A stretch of DNA of 64,000 nt from Bacteroidota bacterium (GCA_023151185.1 JAKLJL010000001.1:928306-992305), one strand, 5' to 3'; shown: positions 18,711-28,748, counted from the stretch's first letter. The notes: generated by a model not told the origin, from the letters alone. Made by a program: numbers and translations.

Positions 18711-19435
18711 TGGATGAACTTTTCTTTCAGAACCGTATTTTTGTCCCGGGTGAAAACTTTATTTTTTCGGATGAAAATCATCATCATGCAATCCGGGTGC
18801 TTCGGCACCATCCGGGCGATGTAGTTTGGTTTACCGATGGAAACGGAAATCTGGTTAAGGTTCTCCTTGAAACTTCCGGCAAAAAGGAATCATCAGGAAA
18901 GGTTCTGACGGTAACCGCTGAACCCAATCCTTTAAAATCCCGGCTTCATCTTGCAGCCGGCCTTTTAAAAATCCCGTCACGAATGGATTGGCTCATTGAA
19001 AAAGGCGCAGAACTGAGCCTGTCGTCGTTTATACCGCTTGAAACCCAAAGGACAGTAAAATCAGCAATCAACCCGGACAGATGGGAAAAATTGTCAGTTT
19101 CAGCACTGCAACAATCGAAAAATGTCCGGAAGGTCCGGATTGAACCCAAATTATCCTTTTCGGGGGCTCTTTCCCTGGCTGCACCGGGATGCCTTGCACT
19201 GGTTGCCCATGAAGTCAGAACTCCCGTTAGCCGGTTGATTTCTGAACTGGAGATTTCTGATTTTAAGGATATTTACTTATTTTTAGGTCCTGAAGGCGGA
19301 TTCTCACCCGAAGAGATTGAGTTTGCAGTTCAATCAGGGGCCCAATTGATCTGGCTGGGTTCCCAACGGTTAAGAACTGAAACAGCAGCACTGGTTGGTC
19401 TTTCTGCCCTTCATCAGAAACTGATCCAATACTGA
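18710..19435 (+). CDS. rsmE: 16S rRNA m3U1498 methyltransferase RsmE
   Basis: 241 residues, SPOUT-class methyltransferase acting on U1498 of 16S rRNA. The C-terminal knot region FLGPEGGFSPEEIE...LGSQRLRTETAAL is the family hallmark, and the HHAIRVLRH stretch at the N-terminus belongs to its PUA-like domain. The start overlaps the stop of the Omp85-like gene by one base. The helix-hairpin-helix gene follows 11 nt later. Confidence 0.94.
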   Translation: MDELFFQNRIFVPGENFIFSDENHHHAIRVLRHHPGDVVWFTDGNGNLVKVLLETSGKKESSGKVLTVTAEPNPLKSRLHLAAGLLKIPSRMDWLIEKGAELSLSSFIPLETQRTVKSAINPDRWEKLSVSALQQSKNVRKVRIEPKLSFSGALSLAAPGCLALVAHEVRTPVSRLISELEISDFKDIYLFLGPEGGFSPEEIEFAVQSGAQLIWLGSQRLRTETAALVGLSALHQKLIQY

Positions 19436-19446
19436 TCCCGAAAAAA

Positions 19447-21405
19447 ATGAAAAAACTTCTGATTCCTGCTGTGCTTACAGTGGCAATCTGCTGTATTTTC
19501 CAAAGAGTTGATGGGCAATCTGTGTCTGAGCCGGAACTTCCGGAGCCTCAGAACCCAGAAATGCTCAACTCTGAGCAGGAACTGGCAGATTATTTAGACC
19601 AGTCTGACTATTTGCTGAATCACCCGGTCAATCTTGCTGTTGCAACCCGGCAGGACTTGCTTGGCATCCCGGGTATGTCTGAACAGGATGCAGATGCCAT
19701 TCTGGCTCTTCGGAATCATTCGGGGCTAAACCAGCTTTCCGATCTGGATTCCATATCTTTTCTTTCACCGCAATTTACCCGGTATCTGAAGAACAGAACC
19801 CGTTTTGAGTCACCTCGGGAATCTGGAAATTCTGGTAAACTTCAGATCCGGAACAGGGTAAAAATCCCGGATGCTGCCAGCCCAGAGTCCTGGAACTCCC
19901 TTCAAAGAATCCGTTGGTTTTCACCTTCCGGTATTCAGGCTGGATTTCAGATCGAAAAGGATCCTGCCGAAACCAATCTTGCTGATTTTAAATCGGGGTT
20001 TATTTCTGCGGTTTGGTCACCTCCTGAATGGGGTCAGGTCACAGCAATTGCAGGCTCGTATAAATTTTCAACCGGGCATGGACTGTTGTTTGGTGGTTCT
20101 GGTCTCTCGGGAAAATCATCCGGAACTGTTTACTCACCGGTCAAAAACACAACGGGTATTTCCCCAAATCTGTCCACCGAAGAAAATTTATTTCTTTCAG
20201 GAGCAGCCTTATCCTATTCCGGTTCAGATGGTTTTTTTTCAGGCGGGATTTTGGCTTCAAACCGTAAATTGGATGGAAAGCGGATCCCGGTTACATTTTT
20301 CTCAGAAGAAGGCGTTCCGGCCGGTTACGAACAATTCAGGTTTGATTTCTCTGGAATCCATTCAGATTCTGCAGGCCGGGCAAAAATGGACAGACTTCCT
20401 GTCCGTCATTACCTGATCTGGGTCAATTTTTTTCCGGAAGAAAAGGTCGAATTGAGACTGGCAGGTGGCAGGGAATATTTCGGGCTTTCCCCGGCTGTAA
20501 TAACTGATGACTCCGGTGGTTCAGAAACTCCAGACCGATATCAGCTTCCGCAGAAACAGGAGTCTGTAAACCGTCTTGCTTCGGTTGGGATAACCCTGAA
20601 GAACTGGGACCATATCTTTTCGGGAGAGTTTGCACGCACAAATGAAAAAAGTGCCGGTTCAGCCTATCTGATGGCGGAACCGTTTTCAGGTCTCAGAACT
20701 GTAATTCAGTACCGAAAACTCGATCCGGGCTTTGGTACTTTGTTTTCCAGACCCTTCAGTGATCAAGCCGGACCTGGCGGAAATGAGGAAGGCTGGTATC
20801 AGGCTGCAGAATTCAGGAAAGACCAATTTCGGATTTCAGCTTATCTGGACCGGTTCAGAGAGCTCTGGCCCGGCTATCAGAATTTGTATCCGCAAAAGGG
20901 AAAAGAATTTTTCTGCGGGATGCAATTCTCAACAGGTCAAAACCAAACCTGGTTGATTCATTACCGAGTCAGAGAAACCGGGATTTCAGGCGATTCAGTT
21001 TCATCCTCGTTTCGTGAGGCAGGGAAAATTGAATGGAGTCAGGTTTTTGCCGGTTTTCTGGTGAAACAAAGACTGGATTATGTGATATCCGATGAAAAAA
21101 AGGAGGGTGTAGCCTTTAGTTTTCAGGCAGGGAAGGGTGACAATGAAATGAACTGGAAATTGCAGGTCACCTGGTATGATGCGCCGGTGTTTTCGGGCAG
21201 AATATATGTATTTGAACCTGATTTACCGGGCAGCATGTCGTTTAATCCGCTTTATGGAGAGGGATTCAGACTATCGGGATCTGCCGGATATGAGTTTTTA
21301 AACCGGATAAAAATTTCAGGAAAATCAGCTTTTCAGCGACAAAGCAGAAACGGTCAAATAGATAATCTTTGGACGATTGGTTTTCAGTTGGATTCCAGCT
21401 TTTAA
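19447..21405 (+). CDS. Helix-hairpin-helix protein with predicted outer-membrane barrel
   Basis: 652 residues. Signal peptide about 1-24. Residues 55-120 hold a ComEA-like helix-hairpin-helix (NLAVATRQDLLGIPGMSEQDADAIL and the following RNHSGLNQLSDL), a fold that usually binds DNA. The remaining 500 residues are rich in alternating polar/aromatic stretches with many Gly and Tyr (for example GSYKFSTGHGLLFGG), as in large beta-barrels, and end with a Phe (QLDSSF), typical of outer-membrane proteins. Comparable HhH plus barrel proteins are known as uncharacterised families in FCB genomes. DNA uptake or binding at the envelope is only a hypothesis. Confidence 0.65.
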   Translation: MKKLLIPAVLTVAICCIFQRVDGQSVSEPELPEPQNPEMLNSEQELADYLDQSDYLLNHPVNLAVATRQDLLGIPGMSEQDADAILALRNHSGLNQLSDLDSISFLSPQFTRYLKNRTRFESPRESGNSGKLQIRNRVKIPDAASPESWNSLQRIRWFSPSGIQAGFQIEKDPAETNLADFKSGFISAVWSPPEWGQVTAIAGSYKFSTGHGLLFGGSGLSGKSSGTVYSPVKNTTGISPNLSTEENLFLSGAALSYSGSDGFFSGGILASNRKLDGKRIPVTFFSEEGVPAGYEQFRFDFSGIHSDSAGRAKMDRLPVRHYLIWVNFFPEEKVELRLAGGREYFGLSPAVITDDSGGSETPDRYQLPQKQESVNRLASVGITLKNWDHIFSGEFARTNEKSAGSAYLMAEPFSGLRTVIQYRKLDPGFGTLFSRPFSDQAGPGGNEEGWYQAAEFRKDQFRISAYLDRFRELWPGYQNLYPQKGKEFFCGMQFSTGQNQTWLIHYRVRETGISGDSVSSSFREAGKIEWSQVFAGFLVKQRLDYVISDEKKEGVAFSFQAGKGDNEMNWKLQVTWYDAPVFSGRIYVFEPDLPGSMSFNPLYGEGFRLSGSAGYEFLNRIKISGKSAFQRQSRNGQIDNLWTIGFQLDSSF

Positions 21406-21407
21406 AA

Positions 21408-21431
21408 AAAAGGGGCATTTGCCCCCCTTTT
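21408..21431. terminator. Bidirectional terminator between the HhH gene and aconitase
   Basis: AAAAGGGG (21408-21415) and CCCCTTTT (21424-21431) form a hairpin with A-tract on one side and T-tract on the other, lying between two convergent genes, so it can end transcripts from both strands. Confidence 0.75.
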
Positions 21432-21445
21432 AAGCCGAAGTAGGA

Positions 21446-23707
21446 CTATTTCCCCCCGGCTGCAATCAGATTCAGGGCACTTCCTGCTTTAAACCAGGAA
21501 ATCTGTTGCTCATTATAAGTATGATTGACTTCGAATTGTTCCTTTTTCCCATCTGCATGAAGTAATTCGACCGTCAGCGGTTTTCCCGGAGCAAATGAAG
21601 TCAGGCCAAGAACTGAAATCCGGTCAGATTCCTGAATTTTGTCGTAATCGGCCGGGTTTTTGAACGTAATGGCAAGCATTCCCTGTTTTTTCAGGTTGGT
21701 CTCATGAATTCTGGCAAACGATTTAACCAGAATTACTTTTCCGCCAAGCCATCTTGGCTCCATTGCGGCATGTTCCCGGGAAGATCCTTCACCGTAATTT
21801 TCATCACCAACTGCAATCCAGCCGGTTCCCGATTTTTTATAGTCCCGGGCATTCGCTGAGAAGGATTTCACGTCACCTGAAACCTGATTTTTCCCTTTTC
21901 CGGGTTCATAACCAAAGGAATTGACAGCCCCGATGAACAGGTTATTCGAAATATTATCAAGATGGCCTCTGAATTTAAGCCAGGGACCGGCTGGTGAGAT
22001 ATGATCGGTCGTACATTTCCCCCTGGCTTTCATAAGAAGATGAAGCCCGGTGTACTCTTTTCCATCCCATGGAGCAAACGGGGTTAAAACCTGCAGACGT
22101 TCAGAAGACGGGGAGACTGTAACAGTCACGCCGGTTCCATCTTCAGCCGGTGCAATGAATCCATTTTCACCAGCATCAAACCCGTTTTTAGGAAGTTCAT
22201 CTCCGGATGGCGGATCAAGCGTCACCCAGTCACCTGACTCGTTTTGAAGTTTATCCTTCAGCGGATTAAAAGTCAGGCTTCCGGCAATTGAAAAGGCGGT
22301 CACGATTTCGGGTGAAGCTACAAAGGCATGAGTTGCATTATTCCCGTCATTCCGGCCGGTAAAATTCCGGTTGTAAGAGGTAATGATCGAGTTTTTTTCA
22401 CCCTCTTTCTGACCATGGCGTTTCCATTGACCGATGCAGGGTCCGCAGGCGTTGGCAAGAACCACGCCGCCTACTTTCGAAAAAGCAGCCATTTGACCGT
22501 CACGTTCAATTGTTGCCCGGATCTGTTCTGAACCCGGTGTAATGACAAATTCGGCCTTTGCTTTCAGATTTTTTGATACAGCCTGCCGGGCAACAGAAGC
22601 CGACCTTTCCATGTCTTCGTACGAGGAGTTGGTACAGGATCCGATCAGTCCCACTTTCAACTCTTCAGGATATCCGTTTTCCTTTACCGCCTTTGCAAAT
22701 TCACTCAAAGGCCAGGCCAGGTCAGGAGTGAACGGGCCGTTGATATGGGGCTCGAGTTCTGACAGGTTGATTTCAATTACCTGATCGTAAAACTCTGCGG
22801 GGTTTGATGCTACTTCCGGATCGGCCTGAAGCAGGTCAGAAACCTGGTCGGCAAGTTTGGCAACTTTTTCCCGGCCGGTTGAAGCCAAATAGCCGGCAAG
22901 TTTCCGGTCGTAGGGGAAAACAGACGTTGTTGCACCGATTTCGGCACCCATATTGCAGATTGTTCCTTTTCCGGTTGCAGAAATGGATTGTGTTCCTTCT
23001 CCAAAATATTCGACGATTGCACCGGTTCCTCCCTTTACAGTCAGGATTCCGGCCAGTTTCAGAATAACATCCTTCCCAGATGACCAGCCGTTTAATTTGC
23101 CGGTCAGTTTAACGCCGATAATCTTCGGCCATTTCAGTTCCCAGGTCATTCCTGCCATTACGTCAACCGCATCAGCACCACCGACGCCGATGGCAATCAT
23201 GCCAAGCCCACCGGCATTTGGAGTGTGTGAATCAGTTCCAATCATCATTCCGCCAGGAAAAGCATAATTTTCGAGAACAACCTGATGGATAATTCCTGCA
23301 CCGGGTTTCCAGAACCCAATGCCGTATTTTTCTGAAACGGAAGCCAGAAAATCATAGACTTCTTTATTCTCCGAATTGGCTTTGCTCAAATCCTTTTCAG
23401 CACCCAATTCAGCCTGGATAAGATGATCGCAGTGAACAGTTGACGGAACTGCTACCCGGGGAATTCCGGCTGACATAAATTGTAAAAGTGCCATCTGGGC
23501 AGTGGCATCCTGCATGGCGACCCGGTCCGGGAAAAAATCGGCATAATCTTTACCCCGGGCAAGTGGTTTGGACGGAATGGTTTCCAGATGGGCGTACAGG
23601 ATTTTTTCGGTCAGAGTAAGGGGGCGGCCGGTGTTTTTTCTTGCCTGGTCAACCCGGGACCGCATTCCGGCATAAACTTTTTCAATCATTTCCAGGTTAA
23701 AAATCAT
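21446..23707 (-). CDS. acn: Aconitate hydratase
   Basis: 753 residues from the ATG at 23707, which has the SD AAAGGA seven nt upstream; a TTG six codons earlier is less likely. Interconverts citrate and isocitrate in the TCA cycle. The three Fe-S cysteines are visible in [10 protein letters not shown] and [10 protein letters not shown], with substrate-site stretches [24 protein letters not shown] and [14 protein letters not shown]. Length and arrangement match the mitochondrial-type aconitase common in Bacteroidota. Convergent with the HhH gene. Cytosolic. Confidence 0.95.
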   Translation of the reverse strand: MIFNLEMIEKVYAGMRSRVDQARKNTGRPLTLTEKILYAHLETIPSKPLARGKDYADFFPDRVAMQDATAQMALLQFMSAGIPRVAVPSTVHCDHLIQAELGAEKDLSKANSENKEVYDFLASVSEKYGIGFWKPGAGIIHQVVLENYAFPGGMMIGTDSHTPNAGGLGMIAIGVGGADAVDVMAGMTWELKWPKIIGVKLTGKLNGWSSGKDVILKLAGILTVKGGTGAIVEYFGEGTQSISATGKGTICNMGAEIGATTSVFPYDRKLAGYLASTGREKVAKLADQVSDLLQADPEVASNPAEFYDQVIEINLSELEPHINGPFTPDLAWPLSEFAKAVKENGYPEELKVGLIGSCTNSSYEDMERSASVARQAVSKNLKAKAEFVITPGSEQIRATIERDGQMAAFSKVGGVVLANACGPCIGQWKRHGQKEGEKNSIITSYNRNFTGRNDGNNATHAFVASPEIVTAFSIAGSLTFNPLKDKLQNESGDWVTLDPPSGDELPKNGFDAGENGFIAPAEDGTGVTVTVSPSSERLQVLTPFAPWDGKEYTGLHLLMKARGKCTTDHISPAGPWLKFRGHLDNISNNLFIGAVNSFGYEPGKGKNQVSGDVKSFSANARDYKKSGTGWIAVGDENYGEGSSREHAAMEPRWLGGKVILVKSFARIHETNLKKQGMLAITFKNPADYDKIQESDRISVLGLTSFAPGKPLTVELLHADGKKEQFEVNHTYNEQQISWFKAGSALNLIAAGGK

Positions 23708-23849
23708 GGTTAAATCCTTTATCAATTCACTTTAGACAGGTCGGTTTAAAAAGAAGAATTCAATCCTGAATTTACATTTTTTTCGGCCCACTTGCCACTA
23801 TTGTCTGCCCCTGATTTTCTTTTTTCAATTGAGAATCCCAAATTGCAGC

Positions 23850-24311
23850 ATGGTAATTTCATTTTTATTATCCGAAACCGAAAGGATACGGTTTTCTTCA
23901 AGAAAGGCATTTAAACCTGCCTGGAAGGCCTATCCTCCCACAAACTCCGGTAAAAGTCCTTTTCAATTTGATCCGGATAAGCTCGATTCTCCAGAATTAC
24001 TGGAAATTGAACTGAATGATCAATTCTGCGGCTGGGCCGTGATGGCACCTGGAAAGCAGAAGGGAAGATATGAAGTGTATTGGTTTCTGACCGAAACGGT
24101 CAGAGGGCAGAACCTGGAAGGGCGGATTCTTTCAACCTTCCGGGATCTTGCCATGACAATTGAGCGGGCCGGGGAAATTGTGTTCTGGTCTGAGCAGGAC
24201 TTAACTGAACTTCTCCCGGACCTTTCCGGTATAGTAACCGGTGCTTCAGCAAACGGCGTACACCAGTATCTGATTCCCTTAGATCAAAAGAAGTCCGCCA
24301 GAAACTGGTGA
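23850..24311 (+). CDS. Hypothetical protein
   Basis: 153 residues from the ATG at 23850; a TTG at 23829 in the same frame is the alternative. No signal peptide or membrane segment. I do not recognise the family. The middle part (IELNDQFCGWAVMAP, then YEVYWFLTETVRGQNLEGRIL) has the strand-strand-helix feel of an acyltransferase fold, but no clear acetyl-CoA loop is present. It is read toward the minus-strand gene at 24312 and the two stop codons abut without a gap. Confidence 0.55.
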   Translation: MVISFLLSETERIRFSSRKAFKPAWKAYPPTNSGKSPFQFDPDKLDSPELLEIELNDQFCGWAVMAPGKQKGRYEVYWFLTETVRGQNLEGRILSTFRDLAMTIERAGEIVFWSEQDLTELLPDLSGIVTGASANGVHQYLIPLDQKKSARNW

Positions 24312-24698
24312 TCAGGCTGCCTTTCTTTCCGCAGAAAAACGGGCACCGATTTCTTCAGCAAGCCCAAGCAGCCAATTCATGATGGCTTTTTCTGATTCCC
24401 CGGTTGTACTGATCACCTGGATTCCGAGTTTGGTCTCGTTTTTTCTGTATGCCATCCCTTCAATCAGGATGGATGCAGCCTGGTTCTGACCCTTTCCGGA
24501 AAAGGAAAATGCCAACCGGGTCCCGGTTAATTCTTCCAGCGTGAGTTCAGCCAGGGAATTGTTGATCCGGCAGGATTTTGTTTTCTCGTAGGGGAAAGGA
24601 AATTCCGTTTCTGGTTTAGACCCGATCAGATCAAAATTCCAGAGTGCTTCCAGAACCCGGTAGGGTGCTGCAGAGATGAGAAGAGTGTCTGTGTTCAT
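24312..24698 (-). CDS. Hypothetical protein
   Basis: 128 residues from the ATG at 24698, chosen because AAAAAAGGAG lies directly upstream; the frame extends further 5' but only into the neighbouring aminotransferase. No signal peptide. The opening ISAAPYRVLEALWNFDLIGSK and the alternating strand pattern recall SRPBCC/START-like small-ligand domains, but this is weak. Lies 52 nt downstream of the class IV aminotransferase gene on the same strand, so it may be the last gene of that operon. Confidence 0.55.
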   Translation of the reverse strand: MNTDTLLISAAPYRVLEALWNFDLIGSKPETEFPFPYEKTKSCRINNSLAELTLEELTGTRLAFSFSGKGQNQAASILIEGMAYRKNETKLGIQVISTTGESEKAIMNWLLGLAEEIGARFSAERKAA

Positions 24699-24750
24699 GG
24701 TAACTCCTTTTTTACCCTGAACGTCAGGAATTTCCCTCCGGGTTCCCGGG

Positions 24751-25572
24751 TCAGCCCAAAACCAGCCGGCGGTAGTGTTCGTGCAGGCGGGCCGTGAATG
24801 CTCCTGGTTTTCCTGAGCCAACAGAAAACCGGTTGATACTGGTTACCGGCAGGATTTCACGGGTGGTGCTGGTCAAAAAAGCTTCATCCAGCTTTTCGAG
24901 TTCGGCCAGGGAAACAGGCCTGATTTCAACCGGCAACATTTCTTCTGCATACGAAAGGATAAAATTCCGGCGGGTTCCTTTCAGAATTCCATCCTCAGGC
25001 GTAATCAGAACACCATTCCGGATCCCGAAAAAATTGCAGGTAGTTCCCTCTGTTACCCACTCTCCAGAATGGTAAATTACCTCAGAATACCCTTCCTTTT
25101 TTGCTTCGGCAAGTTCAAGTACAGCCTGGGAATAGGTGATGGATTTGGCTTCAGGACGGTACCTGTCGTAAGAAAAAAGCTTTGCCCGGATTCCGGTCCG
25201 GTAAACTTCTGCAGGATACGGATGGACAGGCTCCGTCAGGATAAAAAGACGTGCAGGTCCGGGTTCAAGTGAATGTGCCCCCAATCCGCCGGTAAGAATG
25301 ACCCTGAATGCTGATTCTGAAAGGGGTGACAGTTCAGCAAGATGAAGAAGTTTATCCCGAAGCTGATCAAAAAGCCAGTGATGGTGAAGTCCCATCCGGT
25401 CTGCAGAAGACAGAAGACGGTTAATATGATCATCCAGAAGGAAGATTTTCCGCTGATAAGTCCGCATGTAATCAAAAACCCCCAGCCCTCTGAAAATGAG
25501 TAAATCCTGAACCGGGAGTTTAATTTCTGAAACAGGCAGTAGATGGTTGTCTGAGTAACCGGATAGTATCAT
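24751..25572 (-). CDS. Class IV aminotransferase (BCAT / D-amino acid / ADC lyase group)
   Basis: 273 residues. Fold-type IV PLP enzyme: FRGLGVFDYMRTY at the N-terminus, the PLP Lys probably in AKSITYSQAVLEL, and the cofactor-phosphate region EWVTEGTTCNFF plus GTRRNFIL and LTSTTREILPV. The group includes branched-chain aminotransferase, D-alanine aminotransferase and aminodeoxychorismate lyase; I cannot tell these apart with confidence. The start overlaps the stop of the class I aminotransferase (ATGA), so the two are co-translated. Confidence 0.8.
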   Translation of the reverse strand: MILSGYSDNHLLPVSEIKLPVQDLLIFRGLGVFDYMRTYQRKIFLLDDHINRLLSSADRMGLHHHWLFDQLRDKLLHLAELSPLSESAFRVILTGGLGAHSLEPGPARLFILTEPVHPYPAEVYRTGIRAKLFSYDRYRPEAKSITYSQAVLELAEAKKEGYSEVIYHSGEWVTEGTTCNFFGIRNGVLITPEDGILKGTRRNFILSYAEEMLPVEIRPVSLAELEKLDEAFLTSTTREILPVTSINRFSVGSGKPGAFTARLHEHYRRLVLG

Positions 25573-26759
25573 TTAAAGCCCTGAGGTTTAAGCCACTGTT
25601 TTACTCCCCTCAGTGCCTGGCGGATTCTGAGTTCATTTTCAACCAGTGCAATCCGGACGTGGCCCTCTCCATTTGCACCAAATCCAAGTCCGGGGCTGAA
25701 GGCGACATGGGCATGTTCAAGAGCCAGCGAGGTGAATTCTACTGAAGATTGGGTTGGTGCGAAATCGGGAATTTTTGCCCAAACAAACATCGAGGCACTT
25801 GGTTTTTTTACCTCCCAGCCCATTTTAAGCATCCCGTCGACCAGAACATCCCGGCGTTTCCGGTAGGTTTCACGGATAGCAGGAATATAGGTATCTCCTT
25901 CGTTCAGGGCAACGGTAGCGGCTATCTGGATGGGTTGGAACATGCCATAATCCAGATAACTTTTTATTTTAGTCAGGGCACCGACCAGAGTTGGATTTCC
26001 GGCACCAAAGCCGACCCGCCAGCCGGCCATGTTATAGGTTTTGGATAACGTGTAAAACTCAACTGCAACATCCTTGGCACCGGGTACCTGAAGGATACTG
26101 ACCGGTTCACCTTCAAAGGTTAGTTCGGCATAAGCCTGATCATTGATCAGCCAGACATCTTTTGACCTGGCAAAGGCAACCAGTTCAGTAAAAAAATCCA
26201 GCGAAGCTACGTATGCAGTCGGATTGCTGGGGAAACAGGTCAAAATCATTTTTGGCTTCGGCCAGGTGGTTTCGAAGGATTTCTGGATATTCCTCATAAA
26301 CTCAGTTTCATTATCCGGCATAGCCACATGGTGAACCTGAGCACCGGCAATAACAGCCGCATACGTATGGATCGGGTAGGTGGGATCGGGGACGAGCACC
26401 GTATCGCCACGGTCGAGGGTTGCGAGCATCAGATGGGCAAGCCCTTCTTTGGATCCAATGGTGGTAACTATTTCTTTTTCTGAATCCAGACTCACATTAA
26501 ATCGTCTGAGATACCAGTTCCCAAGGGCTTCCCTGAGTTTAAAAATTCCCTTTGAAATAGAGTACCGGTGGTTTTTCCCTTTCAGCGCCGCTTCGGTCAG
26601 TTTATTCACGATAAACCGGGGCGTTGGTCCGTCAGGGTTTCCCATTCCCATATCGATAATATCCACATTATTTCGTCTGAGGGCATACTTTTTTTCGTTG
26701 ATGACTCCGAAGACGTAAGGAGGGAGCCGTTTGATTCGGTCAAAGTCGGTAGAAGGCAT
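25569..26759 (-). CDS. Class I aminotransferase, AlaC-like
   Basis: 396 residues. Fold-type I PLP enzyme: N-terminal IDMGMGNPDGPTP, PLP Lys in TLSKTYNMAGWRVGF, and a C-terminal Arg in GHVRIALVENE that would bind the substrate carboxylate. The pattern is closest to the AlaC alanine/glutamate-pyruvate transaminase group. A role in diaminopimelate synthesis was considered (lysA and dapF lie elsewhere in the window), but no DapL-specific feature was seen. First gene of a minus-strand operon with the class IV enzyme. Confidence 0.85.
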   Translation of the reverse strand: MPSTDFDRIKRLPPYVFGVINEKKYALRRNNVDIIDMGMGNPDGPTPRFIVNKLTEAALKGKNHRYSISKGIFKLREALGNWYLRRFNVSLDSEKEIVTTIGSKEGLAHLMLATLDRGDTVLVPDPTYPIHTYAAVIAGAQVHHVAMPDNETEFMRNIQKSFETTWPKPKMILTCFPSNPTAYVASLDFFTELVAFARSKDVWLINDQAYAELTFEGEPVSILQVPGAKDVAVEFYTLSKTYNMAGWRVGFGAGNPTLVGALTKIKSYLDYGMFQPIQIAATVALNEGDTYIPAIRETYRKRRDVLVDGMLKMGWEVKKPSASMFVWAKIPDFAPTQSSVEFTSLALEHAHVAFSPGLGFGANGEGHVRIALVENELRIRQALRGVKQWLKPQGFK

Positions 26760-26941
26760 ATCGGGGGTCCTGCTTCAGTTTGGTATGAAAATCCGGTTCT
26801 CCGGCTAAAATATTCAATTCATTGCGAAAATTCCATTTGAAAAAATCGATAAAAGGGGCAGAATTGAAGAAATTGTGAACGGATGGCCGGCCATTTTTAA
26901 GTCAGGCGAATCCAGCAGGATTAATTTGATCACAGTATAAA

Positions 26942-26972
26942 TTGACATAAACATATAATTTCACTACCTTTG
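26942..26972 (+). promoter_or_regulatory. Bacteroidota-type promoter for rplM-rpsI
   Basis: TTG (26942-26944), 20 nt, TACCTTTG (26965-26972): a perfect match. The rplM start is 64 nt downstream of the -7 box. The rest of the 276-nt gap (26760-27035) holds a 12-bp palindrome at 26883-26894 and nothing else I recognise. Confidence 0.7.
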
Positions 26973-27035
26973 CAGGCTATTCTTGTAAACTGTCATAGAA
27001 ACAAATAACTGAAACAAAAACAAAAGGAGTAAACT

Positions 27036-27482
27036 GTGGATCACAACAGTTTTAAAACCTTTAGCGCCAAACCCTTCGAGGTGGAAGCCAAGTGGTGGGT
27101 CATAGACGCCAGTGGTCTCGTGGTGGGGCGGTTAGCTGCAGAGGTTGCCAGATTGGTGAGAGGCAAACATAAGCCTCAGTTCACTCCGCACACGGATACC
27201 GGTGACTTTGTCGTCGTTATCAATGCGGAAAAGGTCATACTGACCGGGAAAAAGGAAGAGACCAAAGAGTACTTCCATTATTCCGGCTACCCGGGCGGGG
27301 ACAAGTTCAGAAAGTTCAAGGAACTGAAGCTGAACAACCCGGAATTTATCATTGCCAATGCCGTAAAAGGGATGCTTCCCAAAAACACACTTGGCAGACA
27401 ACAACTTAAGAAGGTAAAGGTTTTCCGCGGATCGGTTCATAACCATTCTGCCCAGCAGCCTGAGCCTTACGTCATCAAATAA
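27036..27482 (+). CDS. rplM: 50S ribosomal protein L13
   Basis: 148 residues. Typical stretches WWVIDASGLVVGRLAAEVA, GDFVVVINAEKV and GMLPKNTLGRQ. The GTG start at 27036 has SD AAAGGAG about 8 nt upstream. Followed after 22 nt by rpsI, the universal L13-S9 pair. Confidence 0.97.
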   Translation: MDHNSFKTFSAKPFEVEAKWWVIDASGLVVGRLAAEVARLVRGKHKPQFTPHTDTGDFVVVINAEKVILTGKKEETKEYFHYSGYPGGDKFRKFKELKLNNPEFIIANAVKGMLPKNTLGRQQLKKVKVFRGSVHNHSAQQPEPYVIK

Positions 27483-27504
27483 AGTCTGAAGGAGAATAGG
27501 TTAA

Positions 27505-27891
27505 ATGGCTAATTTTGATGCAGTAGGAAGAAGAAAAACCGCTGTTGCCCGTGTCCGGCTTGTTGCTGGCTCAGGTAAAGTGACCGTAAACAAACGGGCA
27601 TTTGACAGCTATTTCCCCACTGAAATCCTCCGGATGATGGTCAGCAAACCGCTGGTTATCTCACAGACAGAAGGAAAATATGATGTCATCGTGAACGTTC
27701 ACGGCGGCGGTCCTGCAGGGCAGGCCGGTGCAGTCAGTCTTGGGATTTCCAGGGCGCTTCTGCTTGCCGAAGAAGGCGTTCGTGAAGGCCTGAAACGCGA
27801 AGGACTCCTGACCCGTGACAGCCGCATGGTTGAACGGAAAAAACCCGGCCGTCCGAAAGCAAGAAAAAGATTCCAGTTCTCTAAACGTTAA
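27505..27891 (+). CDS. rpsI: 30S ribosomal protein S9
   Basis: 128 residues. [12 protein letters not shown] at the N-terminus, [21 protein letters not shown] in the middle and the basic tail [11 protein letters not shown] whose last Lys-Arg reaches the P site. SD AAGGAG present. Ends 107 nt before rpsB; that gap contains a long stem (27921-27963). Confidence 0.97.
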   Translation: MANFDAVGRRKTAVARVRLVAGSGKVTVNKRAFDSYFPTEILRMMVSKPLVISQTEGKYDVIVNVHGGGPAGQAGAVSLGISRALLLAEEGVREGLKREGLLTRDSRMVERKKPGRPKARKRFQFSKR

Positions 27892-27920
27892 TCATTGGAT
27901 TCACTACACATACATTCTGA

Positions 27921-27963
27921 TGGTCTGCGCCCTGTTTCCGGGCAGCCGGAGATTCGCAGATCA
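27921..27963 (+). promoter_or_regulatory. Structured leader upstream of rpsB-tsf
   Basis: Nine-base stem TGGTCTGCG / CGCAGATCA (27921-27929 with 27955-27963, one G-U pair) closing a 25-nt internal part that can form a smaller CCC/GGG helix. No T-tract follows, so it is not a terminator. Ribosomal-protein leaders are often autoregulatory; an S2-binding role is inference. Confidence 0.4.
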
Positions 27964-27998
27964 GGTGATGAGTGCAGAGGATAAAAAGGGAGACTTAC

Positions 27999-28748
27999 AT
28001 GAAAACACCAGAACTCAAACAATTACTCGAAGCAGGTGTCCACTTCGGCCACCTGACCCGCCGGTGGAATCCGAAAATGAAACCGTACATTTTAATGGAA
28101 CGGAACGGAATTCACCTGATTGACCTGAAAAAGACCCAGACACACCTGGCGTCAGCCTGCGAAGAAATCGCCAAAGTGGCATCTGAAGGAAAGAAAATTC
28201 TTTTCGTCGGAACCAAACCTCAGGCCCGTGCGGTCCTTGCTGAAGAAGCAAAACGTGCCGGACAGCCCTTTGTCGTTGAACGCTGGCTGGGTGGAATGCT
28301 GACAAACTTTGTCACCATCCGCAAATCAGTTAAACGTCTGCAACAAATCGAAAAGATGGAAGCAGACGGTACCTATGACAAGTTTACCAAGAAAGAACGG
28401 CTGATGATCTCCCGGGAAAAAGAAAAACTTGTAAAAGTTCTTCAGGGGGTTGCTTCCATTTCCCGCCTCCCGGGTGCTGTATTTGTCGTTGATACCAATA
28501 AGGAATCCATTGCTGTAGCCGAAGCACGCCGTTTGGGTGTTCCGGTTTTTGCTCTTCTGGATACCAATTGCGATCCTGATCTCGTTGACTTCGGAATTCC
28601 CGCGAATGACGATGCCCTCGGGTCAATTGAAATCATTACAAAAGCTGTTGCTGATGCCATCATTGAAGGAAGTACCATGACAACGAATACTGCCGTGGAA
28701 ACCGAAGATGACGCCGCTGCTGAAGCTGCTCCTGCAACAGAAGCTTAA
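27999..28748 (+). CDS. rpsB: 30S ribosomal protein S2
   Basis: 249 residues from the ATG at 27999, which follows AAAAAGGGAGA; a GTG at 27972 is in frame but unlikely. Typical [37 protein letters not shown] and [17 protein letters not shown]. An acidic Ala/Glu-rich tail of about 20 residues follows the core. Paired with tsf, as almost everywhere. Confidence 0.97.
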   Translation: MKTPELKQLLEAGVHFGHLTRRWNPKMKPYILMERNGIHLIDLKKTQTHLASACEEIAKVASEGKKILFVGTKPQARAVLAEEAKRAGQPFVVERWLGGMLTNFVTIRKSVKRLQQIEKMEADGTYDKFTKKERLMISREKEKLVKVLQGVASISRLPGAVFVVDTNKESIAVAEARRLGVPVFALLDTNCDPDLVDFGIPANDDALGSIEIITKAVADAIIEGSTMTTNTAVETEDDAAAEAAPATEA

